Shown here in pieces: positions 16,299-25,716 of a stretch of 64,000 bases of DNA. A program made the translations under genes and the position numbers. A model generated the notes under the pieces. It was not told the DNA's origin and did not search any database. It saw only the letters and a program-made list of their open reading frames with translations. This stretch comes from Pararheinheimera marina (GTDB lineage Bacteria > Pseudomonadota > Gammaproteobacteria > Enterobacterales > Alteromonadaceae). The stretch is taken from the NCBI RefSeq assembly GCF_042654345.1, contig NZ_JBHSGB010000010.1, positions 186,001 through 250,000 of the forward strand, given 5' to 3'. Within the stretch, counting starts at the first letter, position 1. Every line of letters begins with the position of its first letter.

Positions 16299-17701
16299 GG
16301 CTATGGCCTGCTGCTCTTGTTGTCTGTTGTGTACTGCTCAGCCCCTGGTTACAGGCTGCAACCACAGTCAAAGGTGTACGGATCTGGGCCAGCCCGGACA
16401 ATACCCGGCTGGTGTTGGATTTGTCTGCAGCGCCTTCGCATAAAAGCCGGCGCCTGACGAACCCGGAGCGGCTGGAAATTGAACTGGCGGACGTCAGCAG
16501 TCTTAATTTGGGCCCGGTCAGTGGCTCGGCGGCCTTGGTAAAGCGGGTCTACGCCACCCGCACACCCAGTGCGGCCACTGCCGTTGTGATTGAGCTGAGT
16601 CAATCGGCTGCAGAGAGTATTTTCAGCCTGCCGCCGTCGCCACCTTATGGCCATCGGCTGGTTATCGATTTGAAGCCTCAGGCGTACCGCAGTCAGTCAC
16701 CGGCGCCAGTAACAGAGGTGAAGTCAGTAACGCCGCTGCCGGCGCCAAAAATTGTCACCCCCAGCCACGCCACAGGCCGCGATATTGTGATTGCCATTGA
16801 TGCTGGCCATGGTGGCAATGACCCCGGGGCCGTTGGTCCTAATGGCACTCACGAAAAAAGAGTGACCTTTGCGATTTCTCAGATGCTGATGCAAATGATC
16901 AATCAGCAGCCTGGCCTGAAGGCGGTGCTGACCCGCACCGGTGATTACTACATTCATCCGGGTAAAAGGCCGGATGTAGCCCGGCAAAAACAAGCTGATT
17001 TGCTGATTTCGGTGCACGCCGACGCAGTCAAAAACCGTAAAGCGCATGGCGCTTCGGTGTGGGTTTTATCAATGCGACGGGCAACTACGGAAGTCGGCCG
17101 GATGCTGGAACAGACCGAGCAGCATTCAGAGTTATTGGGCGGTGTCGCCGAAGTCATAAAGGATTCCGCCAACGAACGTTACCTGGCGCAAACCGTGCTG
17201 GACTTGTCGATGAACCACTCTATGGTGACAGGCTTTGAAGTGGCCAAAGAAGTACTGCGTGAACTGGATAAAGTGGCACACCTGCATAAAAAGGAACCTC
17301 AGGCGGCCAGTCTTGCGGTGCTGAAGGCGCCGGATATCCCGTCCATTCTGATTGAAACCGGCTTTATCTCTAACTACAACGAAGAACGGTTGCTTAAAGA
17401 TAGCGGCCACCAGCGCAAGCTGGCCAGTGCGATATTTGGTGCGGTCAAAAGCTATTTTGAACAGCAACCGCCGGCCGATTCAATGTTTGCCGCGCTGAAG
17501 CAGCAAGGCCGTGCTGTGCCAACGCAAAGTGCTTCTGTCGGTCAAACGGCGGCCACAGCGGATCGTATTCACCGGGTGAAAGCGGGCGAATCTCTATCTA
17601 AGTTAGCCCGACAATACGGTGTCAGTATGGCGCAACTGCGCCAGTACAATAAGCTGCGCGACGACAACATCCAAATTGGTCAGGTGCTGAGGATCCCCTG
17701 A
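16295..17701 (+). CDS. amiB: N-acetylmuramoyl-L-alanine amidase AmiB
   Basis: 468 aa. Exported (signal peptide AALVVCCVLLSPWLQA). An AMIN domain (about 22-125) is followed by the zinc amidase_3 domain with IAIDAGHGGNDPGA, the metal Glu in THEK, SVHADA and ILIETGFISN. A C-terminal LysM repeat (HRVKAGESLSKLARQYGVSM) completes it. It cleaves septal peptidoglycan cross-strands during daughter-cell separation and is normally activated by EnvC. The usual regulatory helix of AmiB occurs between the amidase strands (LEQTEQHSELLGGVAEVIKD). Overlaps mutL by 1 nt. Confidence 0.95.
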   Translation: MRLWPAALVVCCVLLSPWLQAATTVKGVRIWASPDNTRLVLDLSAAPSHKSRRLTNPERLEIELADVSSLNLGPVSGSAALVKRVYATRTPSAATAVVIELSQSAAESIFSLPPSPPYGHRLVIDLKPQAYRSQSPAPVTEVKSVTPLPAPKIVTPSHATGRDIVIAIDAGHGGNDPGAVGPNGTHEKRVTFAISQMLMQMINQQPGLKAVLTRTGDYYIHPGKRPDVARQKQADLLISVHADAVKNRKAHGASVWVLSMRRATTEVGRMLEQTEQHSELLGGVAEVIKDSANERYLAQTVLDLSMNHSMVTGFEVAKEVLRELDKVAHLHKKEPQAASLAVLKAPDIPSILIETGFISNYNEERLLKDSGHQRKLASAIFGAVKSYFEQQPPADSMFAALKQQGRAVPTQSASVGQTAATADRIHRVKAGESLSKLARQYGVSMAQLRQYNKLRDDNIQIGQVLRIP

Positions 17702-19443
17702 TGCCGATTCAGATCTTATCGCCTCAGCTGGCGAACCAGATAGCGGCTGGTGAAGTGGTTGAACGCCCAGCCTCCGTGGTCAAAGAGCTGGTCGAAAACA
17801 GCTTAGATGCGGGTGCCACTGAGCTGCTGATTGATATCGAAAAAGGCGGCTGTAAAAAAATTCTGATCCGGGACAACGGCAGTGGCATCGCGCGGGATGA
17901 GTTGCAACTGGCGCTGTGCCGCCACGCCACCAGTAAAATCAGCACACTGGACGACCTGGAGCAAATTGTCAGCCTGGGGTTTCGCGGTGAAGCGCTGGCC
18001 AGTATCAGTTCAGTTTCCCGCCTGACCCTCACCTCTAAACCTGCGCATCAGGACAACGCCTGGCAAGCCAGCGCCGAAGGCCGGGATATGCAGGTGGAGA
18101 TTAAACCTGCAGCTCACCCTGTTGGCACCAGTATTGAAGTAGTGGATCTGTTTTTTAATACCCCGGCACGGCGCAAATTTCTACGCAGCGATAAGACCGA
18201 ATTCTCTCATATTGATGAGCTGGTCAAACGCCTGGCATTGAGCCGCTTTGATGTCAGCTGGACCTTAGTACATAACGGCCAGCCGGTGCGGCAGCTGCGG
18301 CAGGCGACAGATACTGACCAACAACAAAAACGGGTTGCCGCGCTTTGTGGCAAAGCCTTTGCGCAGCACGCATCCCGGGTCAATGTGGATTACGATGGCA
18401 TGTCATTGCACGGCTGGCTAGTGCAGCCAGCGGCCTGCAGTGAGCAGGCGGTGCAGTATTGTTACGTCAATGGCCGCATGATGCGGGATAAGTTGCTGAA
18501 CCACGCGATTCGGCAAGCCTATGGCCATTTACTGCGCCCTGAGCAGCAACCTTCCTTTGTGTTGTATCTGCAGCTCGACCCGCGCCAGGTGGACGTCAAT
18601 GTGCATCCGGCGAAACATGAAGTGCGTTTCCATCAGGCCCGGCTGGTGCATGATTTTGTGGTCAGTGCGCTGCAAAACGCCTTGTCGCAACTGCAGGCTG
18701 CTGCCGAGCCTGAGCTGCTGCCCAACGCGGCGATGGTGCATGAAACCGCACCTGCCAGCCGCAGTCGTTACAGTCTGCCAGAGCAGTTTGCGGTCCGGCC
18801 TGGTCCCTACACCAGCCCTGTGTATCGCGCTGCAGCCAGGCCTGAGCGTCCGGCAGGGCAGAATTGGACGATGCAGTTTGCCGCGCCAGTCCAGCCTGCG
18901 CCTTTTTCCGCGCCGACAACGGATGCCAGCGGGCAGGCTAATCCGGCTGAAACCCGGCTCTGGGTGCTGCAAAACCGTTTTATGCTGTGTTTTGTGCGTG
19001 AGCAGCTCTACCTGCAGGATTTGCTGCCTGTGCTGGGCCGCTTATGGCAGGAGAAGGCTTTACAGGCCTTGCCACTGCTGATGCCGGTTCGTTTTACCGT
19101 TAAAGCGGCCGAGCAACAGATGTTGCTCGGTCATGCCGACCTGATGGCAGGGCTTGGTTTTGATTTATTAGTCGCTGATCAGCAACTGATTGTGCGCGCT
19201 GTACCGGCGTTTTTGCGGCAAAGTGCCGTAGCAAGCTGGTTACCTTTGTGGTGGCAACAGGGGCTTGGGCAGGACGCCGGCGAGCTGGTCACCCAGCTGC
19301 TTCGGCTGTTGCTGGAGCAGCAGTACCTGGACGCAGCCGGTCTGGGCCGCTATTTTCCTGAGTTACTGACGGCTGAACCTGACGCTGGCGCAGTCGAGCT
19401 GGATCTGCAAAGCGCATTGGCCCAATTGCAGGAGCTTGTATGA
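17701..19443 (+). CDS. mutL: DNA mismatch repair protein MutL
   Basis: 580 aa. GHKL ATPase N-terminus with motif I (ELVENSLDAGA), motif II (RDNGSGI) and motif III (GFRGEALASI), the PARRKF loop and HPAKHEVRF. A variable Pro/Ala linker at about 345-400 leads to the C-terminal dimerisation domain. The DQHAAHERxxYE-type endonuclease motif is absent, as in E. coli MutL, so repair nicking would rely on MutH. Overlaps miaA by 4 nt. Confidence 0.97.
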   Translation: MPIQILSPQLANQIAAGEVVERPASVVKELVENSLDAGATELLIDIEKGGCKKILIRDNGSGIARDELQLALCRHATSKISTLDDLEQIVSLGFRGEALASISSVSRLTLTSKPAHQDNAWQASAEGRDMQVEIKPAAHPVGTSIEVVDLFFNTPARRKFLRSDKTEFSHIDELVKRLALSRFDVSWTLVHNGQPVRQLRQATDTDQQQKRVAALCGKAFAQHASRVNVDYDGMSLHGWLVQPAACSEQAVQYCYVNGRMMRDKLLNHAIRQAYGHLLRPEQQPSFVLYLQLDPRQVDVNVHPAKHEVRFHQARLVHDFVVSALQNALSQLQAAAEPELLPNAAMVHETAPASRSRYSLPEQFAVRPGPYTSPVYRAAARPERPAGQNWTMQFAAPVQPAPFSAPTTDASGQANPAETRLWVLQNRFMLCFVREQLYLQDLLPVLGRLWQEKALQALPLLMPVRFTVKAAEQQMLLGHADLMAGLGFDLLVADQQLIVRAVPAFLRQSAVASWLPLWWQQGLGQDAGELVTQLLRLLLEQQYLDAAGLGRYFPELLTAEPDAGAVELDLQSALAQLQELV

Positions 19444-20363
19444 ACCGGCCTGGTGTAATTTTTCTGATGGGGCCAACGGCCAGCGGCAAGACTGCGCTGG
19501 CGATGGAGTTGTATCAGCGTATTCCTTCCGAGCTTATCAGTGTCGACAGTGCGCTGATTTACCGGGGCATGGATATTGGTACCGCTAAACCAACGGCAGA
19601 AGAACAGGCGTTGGCGCCACATCAGCTGATTGATATTCTTGACCCGGTGCAGGCCTATTCCGCCGCTGATTTTCGTACCGACGCTCTTCGACTAATAGCG
19701 GATAGCCACAGCAGAGGAAAAACCGCGATACTGGTTGGCGGCACCATGCTGTACTACCGGACCTTGCTGCAGGGGATATCGCCTTTGCCTGAAGCAGACG
19801 CGCAGATCCGTCTGCAGATTGAGCAGGAAGCGGCCGAGCAGGGCTGGGCCGCATTGCATCGTCAGTTGGCTGAGATCGATCCTGTGTCTGCAGCTCGGAT
19901 TCATCCAAACGACCCGCAGCGGATTAACAGAGCCCTTGAAGTGTTCCGGATCAGCGGCAAAAGCATGACCGAATTGACTGCAGACAAAGGCGAAGCTTTT
20001 CCTTATCCGGTGCAGCAATTTGCCATAGTACCGGATGACAGAGCTGAACTTCATCAGCGCATTGCGGTCAGATTCCGGCAGATGCTGCTGCAGGGTTTTG
20101 CGGACGAAGTGCAAAGGCTGATGCAGCGTCCCGATCTGCATCTGGATCTTCCTTCAATGCGCTGTGTTGGGTACCGGCAAATGTGGTTGTATCTGAGTGG
20201 ACAAATCAGCGAAGCGGAAATGACAGAGCAGGGGATTGCCGCGACCCGGCAGTTGGCGAAGCGCCAATTAACCTGGTTGCGAAGCTGGCCTGATTTATGC
20301 TGGTTAAAAACCGAAGCGGGCACAGCACAAAACTTGCAACTGCTTTTAACTTCGCTACGCTAA
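19440..20363 (+). CDS. miaA: tRNA dimethylallyltransferase MiaA
   Basis: 307 aa. Adds the isopentenyl group to A37 of tRNAs reading UNN codons. P-loop MGPTASGKTALAME; the substrate motif SVDSALIYRGMDIGTAKP, DIL and GGTMLYYRTL, and the C-terminal RQLAKRQLTWLRSW follow. Start overlaps the mutL stop. Upstream partner of hfq, as usual in enterics. Confidence 0.97.
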   Translation: MNRPGVIFLMGPTASGKTALAMELYQRIPSELISVDSALIYRGMDIGTAKPTAEEQALAPHQLIDILDPVQAYSAADFRTDALRLIADSHSRGKTAILVGGTMLYYRTLLQGISPLPEADAQIRLQIEQEAAEQGWAALHRQLAEIDPVSAARIHPNDPQRINRALEVFRISGKSMTELTADKGEAFPYPVQQFAIVPDDRAELHQRIAVRFRQMLLQGFADEVQRLMQRPDLHLDLPSMRCVGYRQMWLYLSGQISEAEMTEQGIAATRQLAKRQLTWLRSWPDLCWLKTEAGTAQNLQLLLTSLR

Positions 20364-20382
20364 GAAAGTAATTGAAAAAAAG

Positions 20383-20413
20383 TTGTTATTTAACGACTTG
20401 AAAATAATATAAT
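20383..20413 (+). promoter_or_regulatory. Possible hfq promoter
   Basis: TATAAT at 20408-20413 is a perfect -10. The best -35 (TTGTTA at 20383) gives a 19-bp spacer, which is long. The region is AT-rich. This would allow hfq to be expressed independently of the upstream operon. Confidence 0.4.
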
Positions 20414-20458
20414 AATCACAATATCCGGCAAGACTAATAAAAAATAAGGAAAGCGAAA

Positions 20459-20713
20459 ATGGCAAAGGGCCAATCGTTGCAAGACCCATTCTTAAACACA
20501 TTGAGACGTGAGCGCATCCCGGTTTCTATCTATCTGGTGAACGGCATTAAGCTGCAAGGCCAAATCGAATCATTTGATCAGTTTGTTATTCTGCTGAAAA
20601 ACACTGTCAGCCAGATGGTGTACAAACATGCAATTTCTACTGTGGTACCAGCCCGTGCGGTAAACACCATGGCAGGTCATGCAGGTAGCTCTGAAGGTGA
20701 AGAGACTGAGTAA
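20459..20713 (+). CDS. hfq: RNA chaperone Hfq
   Basis: 84 aa. A Sm-like hexamer that pairs small RNAs with mRNAs. MAKGQSLQDPFLNTLRRERIP contains the lateral and proximal RNA residues (Q8, F-L-N, RRER). Sm1 (VNGIKLQGQIESFDQFV) and Sm2 (VYKHAISTVVPAR) follow. The tail is short and acidic (SSEGEETE), about 18 residues shorter than in E. coli. AAGGA precedes the ATG. hflX follows 14 nt later. Confidence 0.98.
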   Translation: MAKGQSLQDPFLNTLRRERIPVSIYLVNGIKLQGQIESFDQFVILLKNTVSQMVYKHAISTVVPARAVNTMAGHAGSSEGEETE

Positions 20714-20727
20714 CAGGGTCAGACAGC

Positions 20728-22017
20728 TTGTTTGAACATACAAAGGTAGCCGAACAAGCGATCCTGGTTCATCTCTATCTAAGTCAAGACAGTGCCAGCG
20801 AAGATTTAAATGAGCTGGTTATGTTAGTGGCGTCTGCCGGAGTGCAGAATAAAGCGGTGATTACCGCCAGCCGTAACAGTATTGACGCCAAGTTCTTTTT
20901 AGGTAGTGGCAAAGCGGCAGAACTAGCGCAAGCTGTCGCTGAGCTGCAAGCCGATCTGATTATTTTCAATCACGCGTTATCCCCAGCTCAAACCCGCAAT
21001 CTGGAACGTCTGTGTCAGTGCCGGGTCATTGACCGCACCAGTCTGATCCTGGATATCTTTGCCCAACGTGCCCGCAGTTACGAAGGCAAGTTGCAGGTTG
21101 AGCTGGCTCAGCTCAAACACCTAGCCTCCCGTCTGGTGCGCGGTTGGGACAATATAGAACGGCAAAAGGGTGGTATTGGTTTGCGGGGGCCGGGGGAAAC
21201 CCGACTGGAAACCGACCGGCGTTTGTTAAGAGAACGGATCACTGTGTTGAAGCTGCGGCTGTCTAAAGTCAGCCAGCAGCGTGAACAGGGCCGCAAAGCC
21301 AGGCAGCAGGCCGAAGTGCCGGTGGTCTCTCTGGTGGGCTATACCAATGCTGGCAAATCCACCTTATTTAACCGTTTGACCCAGGCCGATGTGTATGCCG
21401 CCGATCAGCTGTTTGCCACACTGGACCCGACCTTAAGGCAAATTCAACTAGCTGAATTTGGTGATTTAGTGCTGGCGGATACGGTCGGTTTTATCCGGCA
21501 TTTGCCGCATGATCTGGTGGCGGCCTTTAAATCCACCTTGCAGGAAAGCCGTGACGCCGATTTACAATTGCATGTGATTGATTGTGCGGATGAACGGTTG
21601 GATGACAATATCCGTCAGGTGCAGCTGGTGCTGGAAGAGATTGACGCTGCGGAGGTTCCTCAGCTGAAGGTCTTTAACAAAATTGATCAGAATCAGCAAC
21701 CGGCCCGTATTGAATACAACGAGCAGTTGCAGCCTGTTGCCGTATGGCTGTCGGCCAGAACCGGCGAGGGCATGGAGCTGTTGCGTCAGGCCATCCGGCA
21801 ACGCCTGTCGGTTGATTTTATCCGCCTGACCCTCATATTACCGCCAGAGCTCAGTGTCTGGCGCTCCCGTCTGCATCAACTTTGTGCAGTACAACAAGAG
21901 CAATTTACTGAACAAGGAGAAGCTGTACTGAAGCTGGCGCTGCACCGCACTGAGTGGGCGCGGCTGCTGAAGCAAAGTGACGGCTTGTTACAAAACTATC
22001 TGCAGGCTGCTGTATAA
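20728..22017 (+). CDS. hflX: GTPase HflX
   Basis: 429 aa. HflX is a ribosome-splitting GTPase used in heat and antibiotic stress. The N-terminal HflX domain (LILDIFAQRARSYEGKLQVE) precedes the G domain with GYTNAGKSTLFNRLT, DTVGFIRHLP and FNKID. The best alignment to family members begins at the TTG at 20728 (LFEHTKVAEQAILVHLY); no good ATG or Shine-Dalgarno exists, so translation may be coupled to hfq. Confidence 0.95.
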   Translation: MFEHTKVAEQAILVHLYLSQDSASEDLNELVMLVASAGVQNKAVITASRNSIDAKFFLGSGKAAELAQAVAELQADLIIFNHALSPAQTRNLERLCQCRVIDRTSLILDIFAQRARSYEGKLQVELAQLKHLASRLVRGWDNIERQKGGIGLRGPGETRLETDRRLLRERITVLKLRLSKVSQQREQGRKARQQAEVPVVSLVGYTNAGKSTLFNRLTQADVYAADQLFATLDPTLRQIQLAEFGDLVLADTVGFIRHLPHDLVAAFKSTLQESRDADLQLHVIDCADERLDDNIRQVQLVLEEIDAAEVPQLKVFNKIDQNQQPARIEYNEQLQPVAVWLSARTGEGMELLRQAIRQRLSVDFIRLTLILPPELSVWRSRLHQLCAVQQEQFTEQGEAVLKLALHRTEWARLLKQSDGLLQNYLQAAV

Positions 22018-22118
22018 AGTTAAGACGATCAGCGATATAAATAGCGCCAGTGACCAGACAGCCAAACATTTTTTTTGGTACATTAGTTTCAATATCACAA
22101 CGTGAGATGGAGTGAAGC

Positions 22119-23279
22119 ATGGCTTGGAATGAGCCGGGCAATAATGGCAAAGATAACGACCCCTGGCGTAGCGGTGGTGGTCGTAACGATGGCCCGCCCG
22201 ATTTAGATGAAGTATTCCGCAACTTAAGCAAGAAGTTCGGAGGCCTGTTTGGTTCAGGCAAAAGCAGCAACAACAGCAGTAACAGTGGCGGTTCGGCTGC
22301 TCTGGTACTGATCCTGTTGGTTGCAGTGCTGGTCTGGGCGTTCAGTGGCTTCTACACCATTAAAGAATCTGAACGTGGTGTGGTGCTGCGTTTTGGCCAG
22401 TACCATACCGAAGTGACTCCTGGTATTCACTGGAAACCAACCTTTATTGACTCAGTAATCCCGGTAGACGTTACTTCGGTGCGCTCGCTGCGCACAGACG
22501 GTTTTATGCTGACTCAGGACCAAAACCTGGTACGGGTCACTTTTGAGATTCAATACCGGGTCTTTGACGCCCGCGCTTACAAGTTCTCCGTGGTCGATGC
22601 GGACACCAGTTTGCGTGAAGCCACAGACGCCGCACTGCGTTACGTAGTGGGGCATTCACTGATGGATGACGTGCTGACCAAAGGCCGTGAGTCTATTCGT
22701 CAGAATACCCGTACTGAACTGGAATCCATTATCAAACCTTACAATCTGGGTTTGGCATTGGTGGATGTTAACTTCCGTGATGCCCGTCCGCCAGAAGAAG
22801 TGAAAGAAGCTTTTGATGACGCGATAGCGGCGCAGGAAGATGAACAGCGTTCTATCCGTGAAGCCGAAGCTTATGCCCGTGAAATCGAACCGCGTGCCCG
22901 TGGTCAGGTGAACCGGATGATGCAGGAAGCGGATGCCTATAAACAGCAAATCACCTTAAAGGCTCAGGGTGAAGTGGCTCGTTTTGACAAACTGTTACCT
23001 GAGTATCTGGCGGCTCCGCAAGTGACCCGTGACCGGATGTATCTGGAAACGATGGAACAGGTCTATGGCAACACCTCTAAAGTGCTGGTGGACGTGAAAA
23101 ATGGCAACAACATTATGTACCTGCCACTGGATAAAATGCTGAACCAGTCTGACGCCAAAGGTGCGGTGACTAATCCTGTGCTGCCTGACAACAGAGTGAC
23201 GCCGCTGGATACCCGCAGTGTGCCAGCCGGTCGCAGTGACTCTGGTCGCGGTGATAACAGCAGAACAGGCAGAGGATAA
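22119..23279 (+). CDS. hflK: HflK, FtsH-regulating membrane protein
   Basis: 386 aa. An N-terminal Gly/Asn-rich cytoplasmic tail (MAWNEPGNNGKDNDPW) and one transmembrane segment (about residues 58-78) are followed by an SPFH/band-7 domain and a helical coiled-coil region. With HflC it forms the HflKC cage that surrounds FtsH in the inner membrane. ATG follows GATGGAGTG. Its stop is 3 nt before hflC. Confidence 0.96.
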   Translation: MAWNEPGNNGKDNDPWRSGGGRNDGPPDLDEVFRNLSKKFGGLFGSGKSSNNSSNSGGSAALVLILLVAVLVWAFSGFYTIKESERGVVLRFGQYHTEVTPGIHWKPTFIDSVIPVDVTSVRSLRTDGFMLTQDQNLVRVTFEIQYRVFDARAYKFSVVDADTSLREATDAALRYVVGHSLMDDVLTKGRESIRQNTRTELESIIKPYNLGLALVDVNFRDARPPEEVKEAFDDAIAAQEDEQRSIREAEAYAREIEPRARGQVNRMMQEADAYKQQITLKAQGEVARFDKLLPEYLAAPQVTRDRMYLETMEQVYGNTSKVLVDVKNGNNIMYLPLDKMLNQSDAKGAVTNPVLPDNRVTPLDTRSVPAGRSDSGRGDNSRTGRG

Positions 23280-23282
23280 GCG

Positions 23283-24164
23283 ATGAAAAATTTAGTAATA
23301 GCTATCGCCGCTCTGGTCGGCATTGCGGTCGTTTCTTCGGTCTTTGTGGTGCCGGAAGGTGAGCGCGGTATTGTGATTCGCTTTGGTAAAATCCAACGCG
23401 ATACTCAGGAAGCCGTTACAGTGTTTGAACCTGGCCTGCATTTCAAAGTGCCATTGATTGAAACCGTGCGTTTGCTGGATGCCCGGGTGCAAACCTTGGG
23501 CGAAGGTTCAGACCGTTTTGTGACCGCTGAGAAAAAAGACTTATTGGTCGACAGCTACGTGAAATGGCGTATTGCCGATTTTGGCAAATACTTCCTGTCC
23601 ACAGGCGGCAACCTGAATCAGGCAGAAACCCTGTTAAAGCAATACATTAACAACGGGCTGCGTACAGAGTTTGGTAGCCGGACTATCCAGGAGATCGTCT
23701 CTGGTGAACGGACTCAACTGATGGTGCGGGCTATGGCCCAGGCCTCAGATGGTGCGCAGGAACTGGGTGTTGAAATCCTCGACGTGCGGGTGAAGAAAAT
23801 TAACCTGCCGGACGAAATCAGCACCTCAATTTTCCAACGTATGCGGGCGGAACGTACTGCAGTGGCAAAAGAACACCGTGCCCGCGGTATGGAGCAAGCT
23901 GAAATTATCCGTGCTGACGTGGATGCCCGCGTGACCGTTATGGTGGCCGATGCAGAACGTAATTCTCGTACCGTACGTGGTGAGGGGGATGCGTCAGCTG
24001 CGAAAATTTACGCAGATGCCTACAACAAAAATGGCGAGTTCTTTAGTTTTGTCCGTAGTCTGGATGCTTATAAAAACAGCTTCCAGAGCAAAAATGATGT
24101 GCTGGTGATCCAGCCAGACAATGACTTCTTTAAATACATGAAGTCAGACAAAGTACAAAACTAA
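23283..24164 (+). CDS. hflC: HflC, FtsH-regulating membrane protein
   Basis: 293 aa. N-terminal signal anchor (NLVIAIAALVGIAVVSSVFVV), an SPFH domain (about 20-190) and a long Ala/Glu/Arg-rich helix. Partner of HflK. It ends before a long hairpin terminator at 24181. Confidence 0.96.
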   Translation: MKNLVIAIAALVGIAVVSSVFVVPEGERGIVIRFGKIQRDTQEAVTVFEPGLHFKVPLIETVRLLDARVQTLGEGSDRFVTAEKKDLLVDSYVKWRIADFGKYFLSTGGNLNQAETLLKQYINNGLRTEFGSRTIQEIVSGERTQLMVRAMAQASDGAQELGVEILDVRVKKINLPDEISTSIFQRMRAERTAVAKEHRARGMEQAEIIRADVDARVTVMVADAERNSRTVRGEGDASAAKIYADAYNKNGEFFSFVRSLDAYKNSFQSKNDVLVIQPDNDFFKYMKSDKVQN

Positions 24165-24180
24165 CTTAAACAGCGATATC

Positions 24181-24219
24181 AAAGGCCGGCGTACAGTGCA
24201 CTGTGTTCCGGCCTTTTTT
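24181..24219 (+). terminator. Terminator after hflC
   Basis: AAAGGCCGG ... CCGGCCTTTTTT with an inner palindrome (ACAGTGCACTGT), so the whole 18-nt spacer can extend the stem. Confidence 0.85.
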
Positions 24220-24232
24220 CTATGGGGCCGTT

Positions 24233-25402
24233 ATGTACCAGCATTTATACCAAGGATTTTTACAAGCCAACCCCGGGGTCCAGCATTTTGCCTGCCATTC
24301 GCACCATTATTGGCCGGACGTCACCCGCGACGCCATGCTGGCCTATTGGGACGACAGTGCCCGGCTGGTGGATGATAAGTGGGAGCTGGTATTTGGCGAA
24401 AAAATGCCGGCAGTACAAAGGCATATCGCCCGCATTTTGCGCTTGCCTGAGCCTGGCCAAATTGTGTTTGCACCCAATACTCATGAATTTGTAATGCGGT
24501 TGTTAAGTTGTTTCCAACCCGGCCAGCCGCTGCGGGTGGTCACTACTGACAGCGAGTTTCACAGCTTTACCCGTCAGATCAACAGACTGAATGAATATGC
24601 TGAGGTTGAGCTGGTGCGGGTGCCAAGTGAGCCTTTTGCCAGCCTGCCTGAGCGCCTCTGCGCAGCGGTCGCCGCCGCAAACACCGATTTGGTGTTTTTC
24701 AGCCAGGTGTTTTTTAACTCCGGGGTCGGCATTGCTGATTTAACCGGATTAGTGCAGCGTTTAGATCAACTGACTGACGCCATGATTGTGGTGGACGGTT
24801 ACCATGGCTTTATGGCCATTCCGACTGATTTGTCGGCCATTGCTGAGCGGATTTTTTATCTGGCGGGCAGCTACAAATATGCGCAGGGCGGCGAAGGTGG
24901 CTGTTTTATGGCGGTACCGGCAGGTTGTTTATTGCGCCCTTATTACACCGGCTGGTTTGCTGAGTTTGGTGAACTCAGTCAGGCCAAAGCCGGTGAAGTG
25001 CAGTACGCCAGCAATGGTCAGCGGTTTGCCGGTGCGACAATGGATTGTTCGGCGCTGTACCGGGTTCTGTCAGTGTTTGAGCTGTTTCAGCGCGAAGGTT
25101 TAACGGTCGAAGTGACACAAGCTTACATCAGGCAACTGCAGCAGAAATTCCTGCAGCAATTGGAGCAGCTGCAACATCCGCTGCTGAACCGGCAGCATTT
25201 GCTGGCTCCGGACGGGCAGGTGCAAGGCCAGTTCCTCACCTTCCGTTTTGCGGCAGATAAAGTGGCCGCACTGGCCGATGCGCTGAAGCAACGCGGCATC
25301 CATACAGACTACCGTGGTGATCGGCTGCGTTTTGGCTTTGCACTTTACCAAAGGCCGGAGCAGCTGGATTTATCTTGTCTGGCTGAGCTCCGTCATGTCT
25401 GA
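24233..25402 (+). CDS. PLP-dependent kynureninase/aminotransferase class V-like protein
   Basis: 389 aa from ATG 24233. Fold-type I PLP enzyme: phosphate-side APNTHEFVMRLL, the Asp binding the pyridine N in IVVDGYHGF, and the Schiff-base Lys in YLAGSYKYAQGG. The kynureninase-like pattern HFACHSHHYWPDVTRDAM (substrate N-terminal region) is present. Real kynureninases are about 415 aa and sit with kyn genes; here the gene is between hflC and the DUF2065 gene, so the substrate is unknown. Its last 8 bp overlap the next gene. Confidence 0.8.
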   Translation: MYQHLYQGFLQANPGVQHFACHSHHYWPDVTRDAMLAYWDDSARLVDDKWELVFGEKMPAVQRHIARILRLPEPGQIVFAPNTHEFVMRLLSCFQPGQPLRVVTTDSEFHSFTRQINRLNEYAEVELVRVPSEPFASLPERLCAAVAAANTDLVFFSQVFFNSGVGIADLTGLVQRLDQLTDAMIVVDGYHGFMAIPTDLSAIAERIFYLAGSYKYAQGGEGGCFMAVPAGCLLRPYYTGWFAEFGELSQAKAGEVQYASNGQRFAGATMDCSALYRVLSVFELFQREGLTVEVTQAYIRQLQQKFLQQLEQLQHPLLNRQHLLAPDGQVQGQFLTFRFAADKVAALADALKQRGIHTDYRGDRLRFGFALYQRPEQLDLSCLAELRHV

Positions 25403-25583
25403 GTTCTGGTTGGCTGCTTTGGGTCTGGTGCTGCTGGTGGAAGGCATTGGGCCCTTGTTGTTTCCCAACCGCTGGCGTCGCTACCTGCTGAAAATAGCGG
25501 CTCAGGACAGTGCAGCCATGCAGCAACTGGGGGGAGTTTTAGTGCTGGCCGGGGTTTTGTTGTTGTACTTCTTTTTGCTGTGA
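25395..25583 (+). CDS. DUF2065 small membrane protein (YjeT-like)
   Basis: 62 aa from ATG 25395, overlapping the upstream gene by 8 nt. Two membrane helices (FWLAALGLVLLVEGIGPLLF and QLGGVLVLAGVLLLYFFLL) with the motif PNRWRRYLLKIA between them, the DUF2065 signature. In E. coli yjeT lies between hflC and purA, the same place as here. Role unknown. Confidence 0.88.
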   Translation: MSEFWLAALGLVLLVEGIGPLLFPNRWRRYLLKIAAQDSAAMQQLGGVLVLAGVLLLYFFLL

Positions 25584-25611
25584 CAAAGACACCGGAGCTA
25601 ACTTACTGATC

Positions 25612-25643
25612 AAAAAGCAGAAACAAAATTTCTGCTTTTTTTT
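25612..25643 (+). terminator. Terminator before purA
   Basis: AAAGCAGAAA-CAAAA-TTTCTGCTTT followed by a T run. Confidence 0.85.
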
Positions 25644-25716
25644 CGGACGTCCAGATGCAGTTTGAATGCGAATTTGCTAGAATCCCCGCCTAATTTTTTA
25701 CCATGATGTAGGAACC

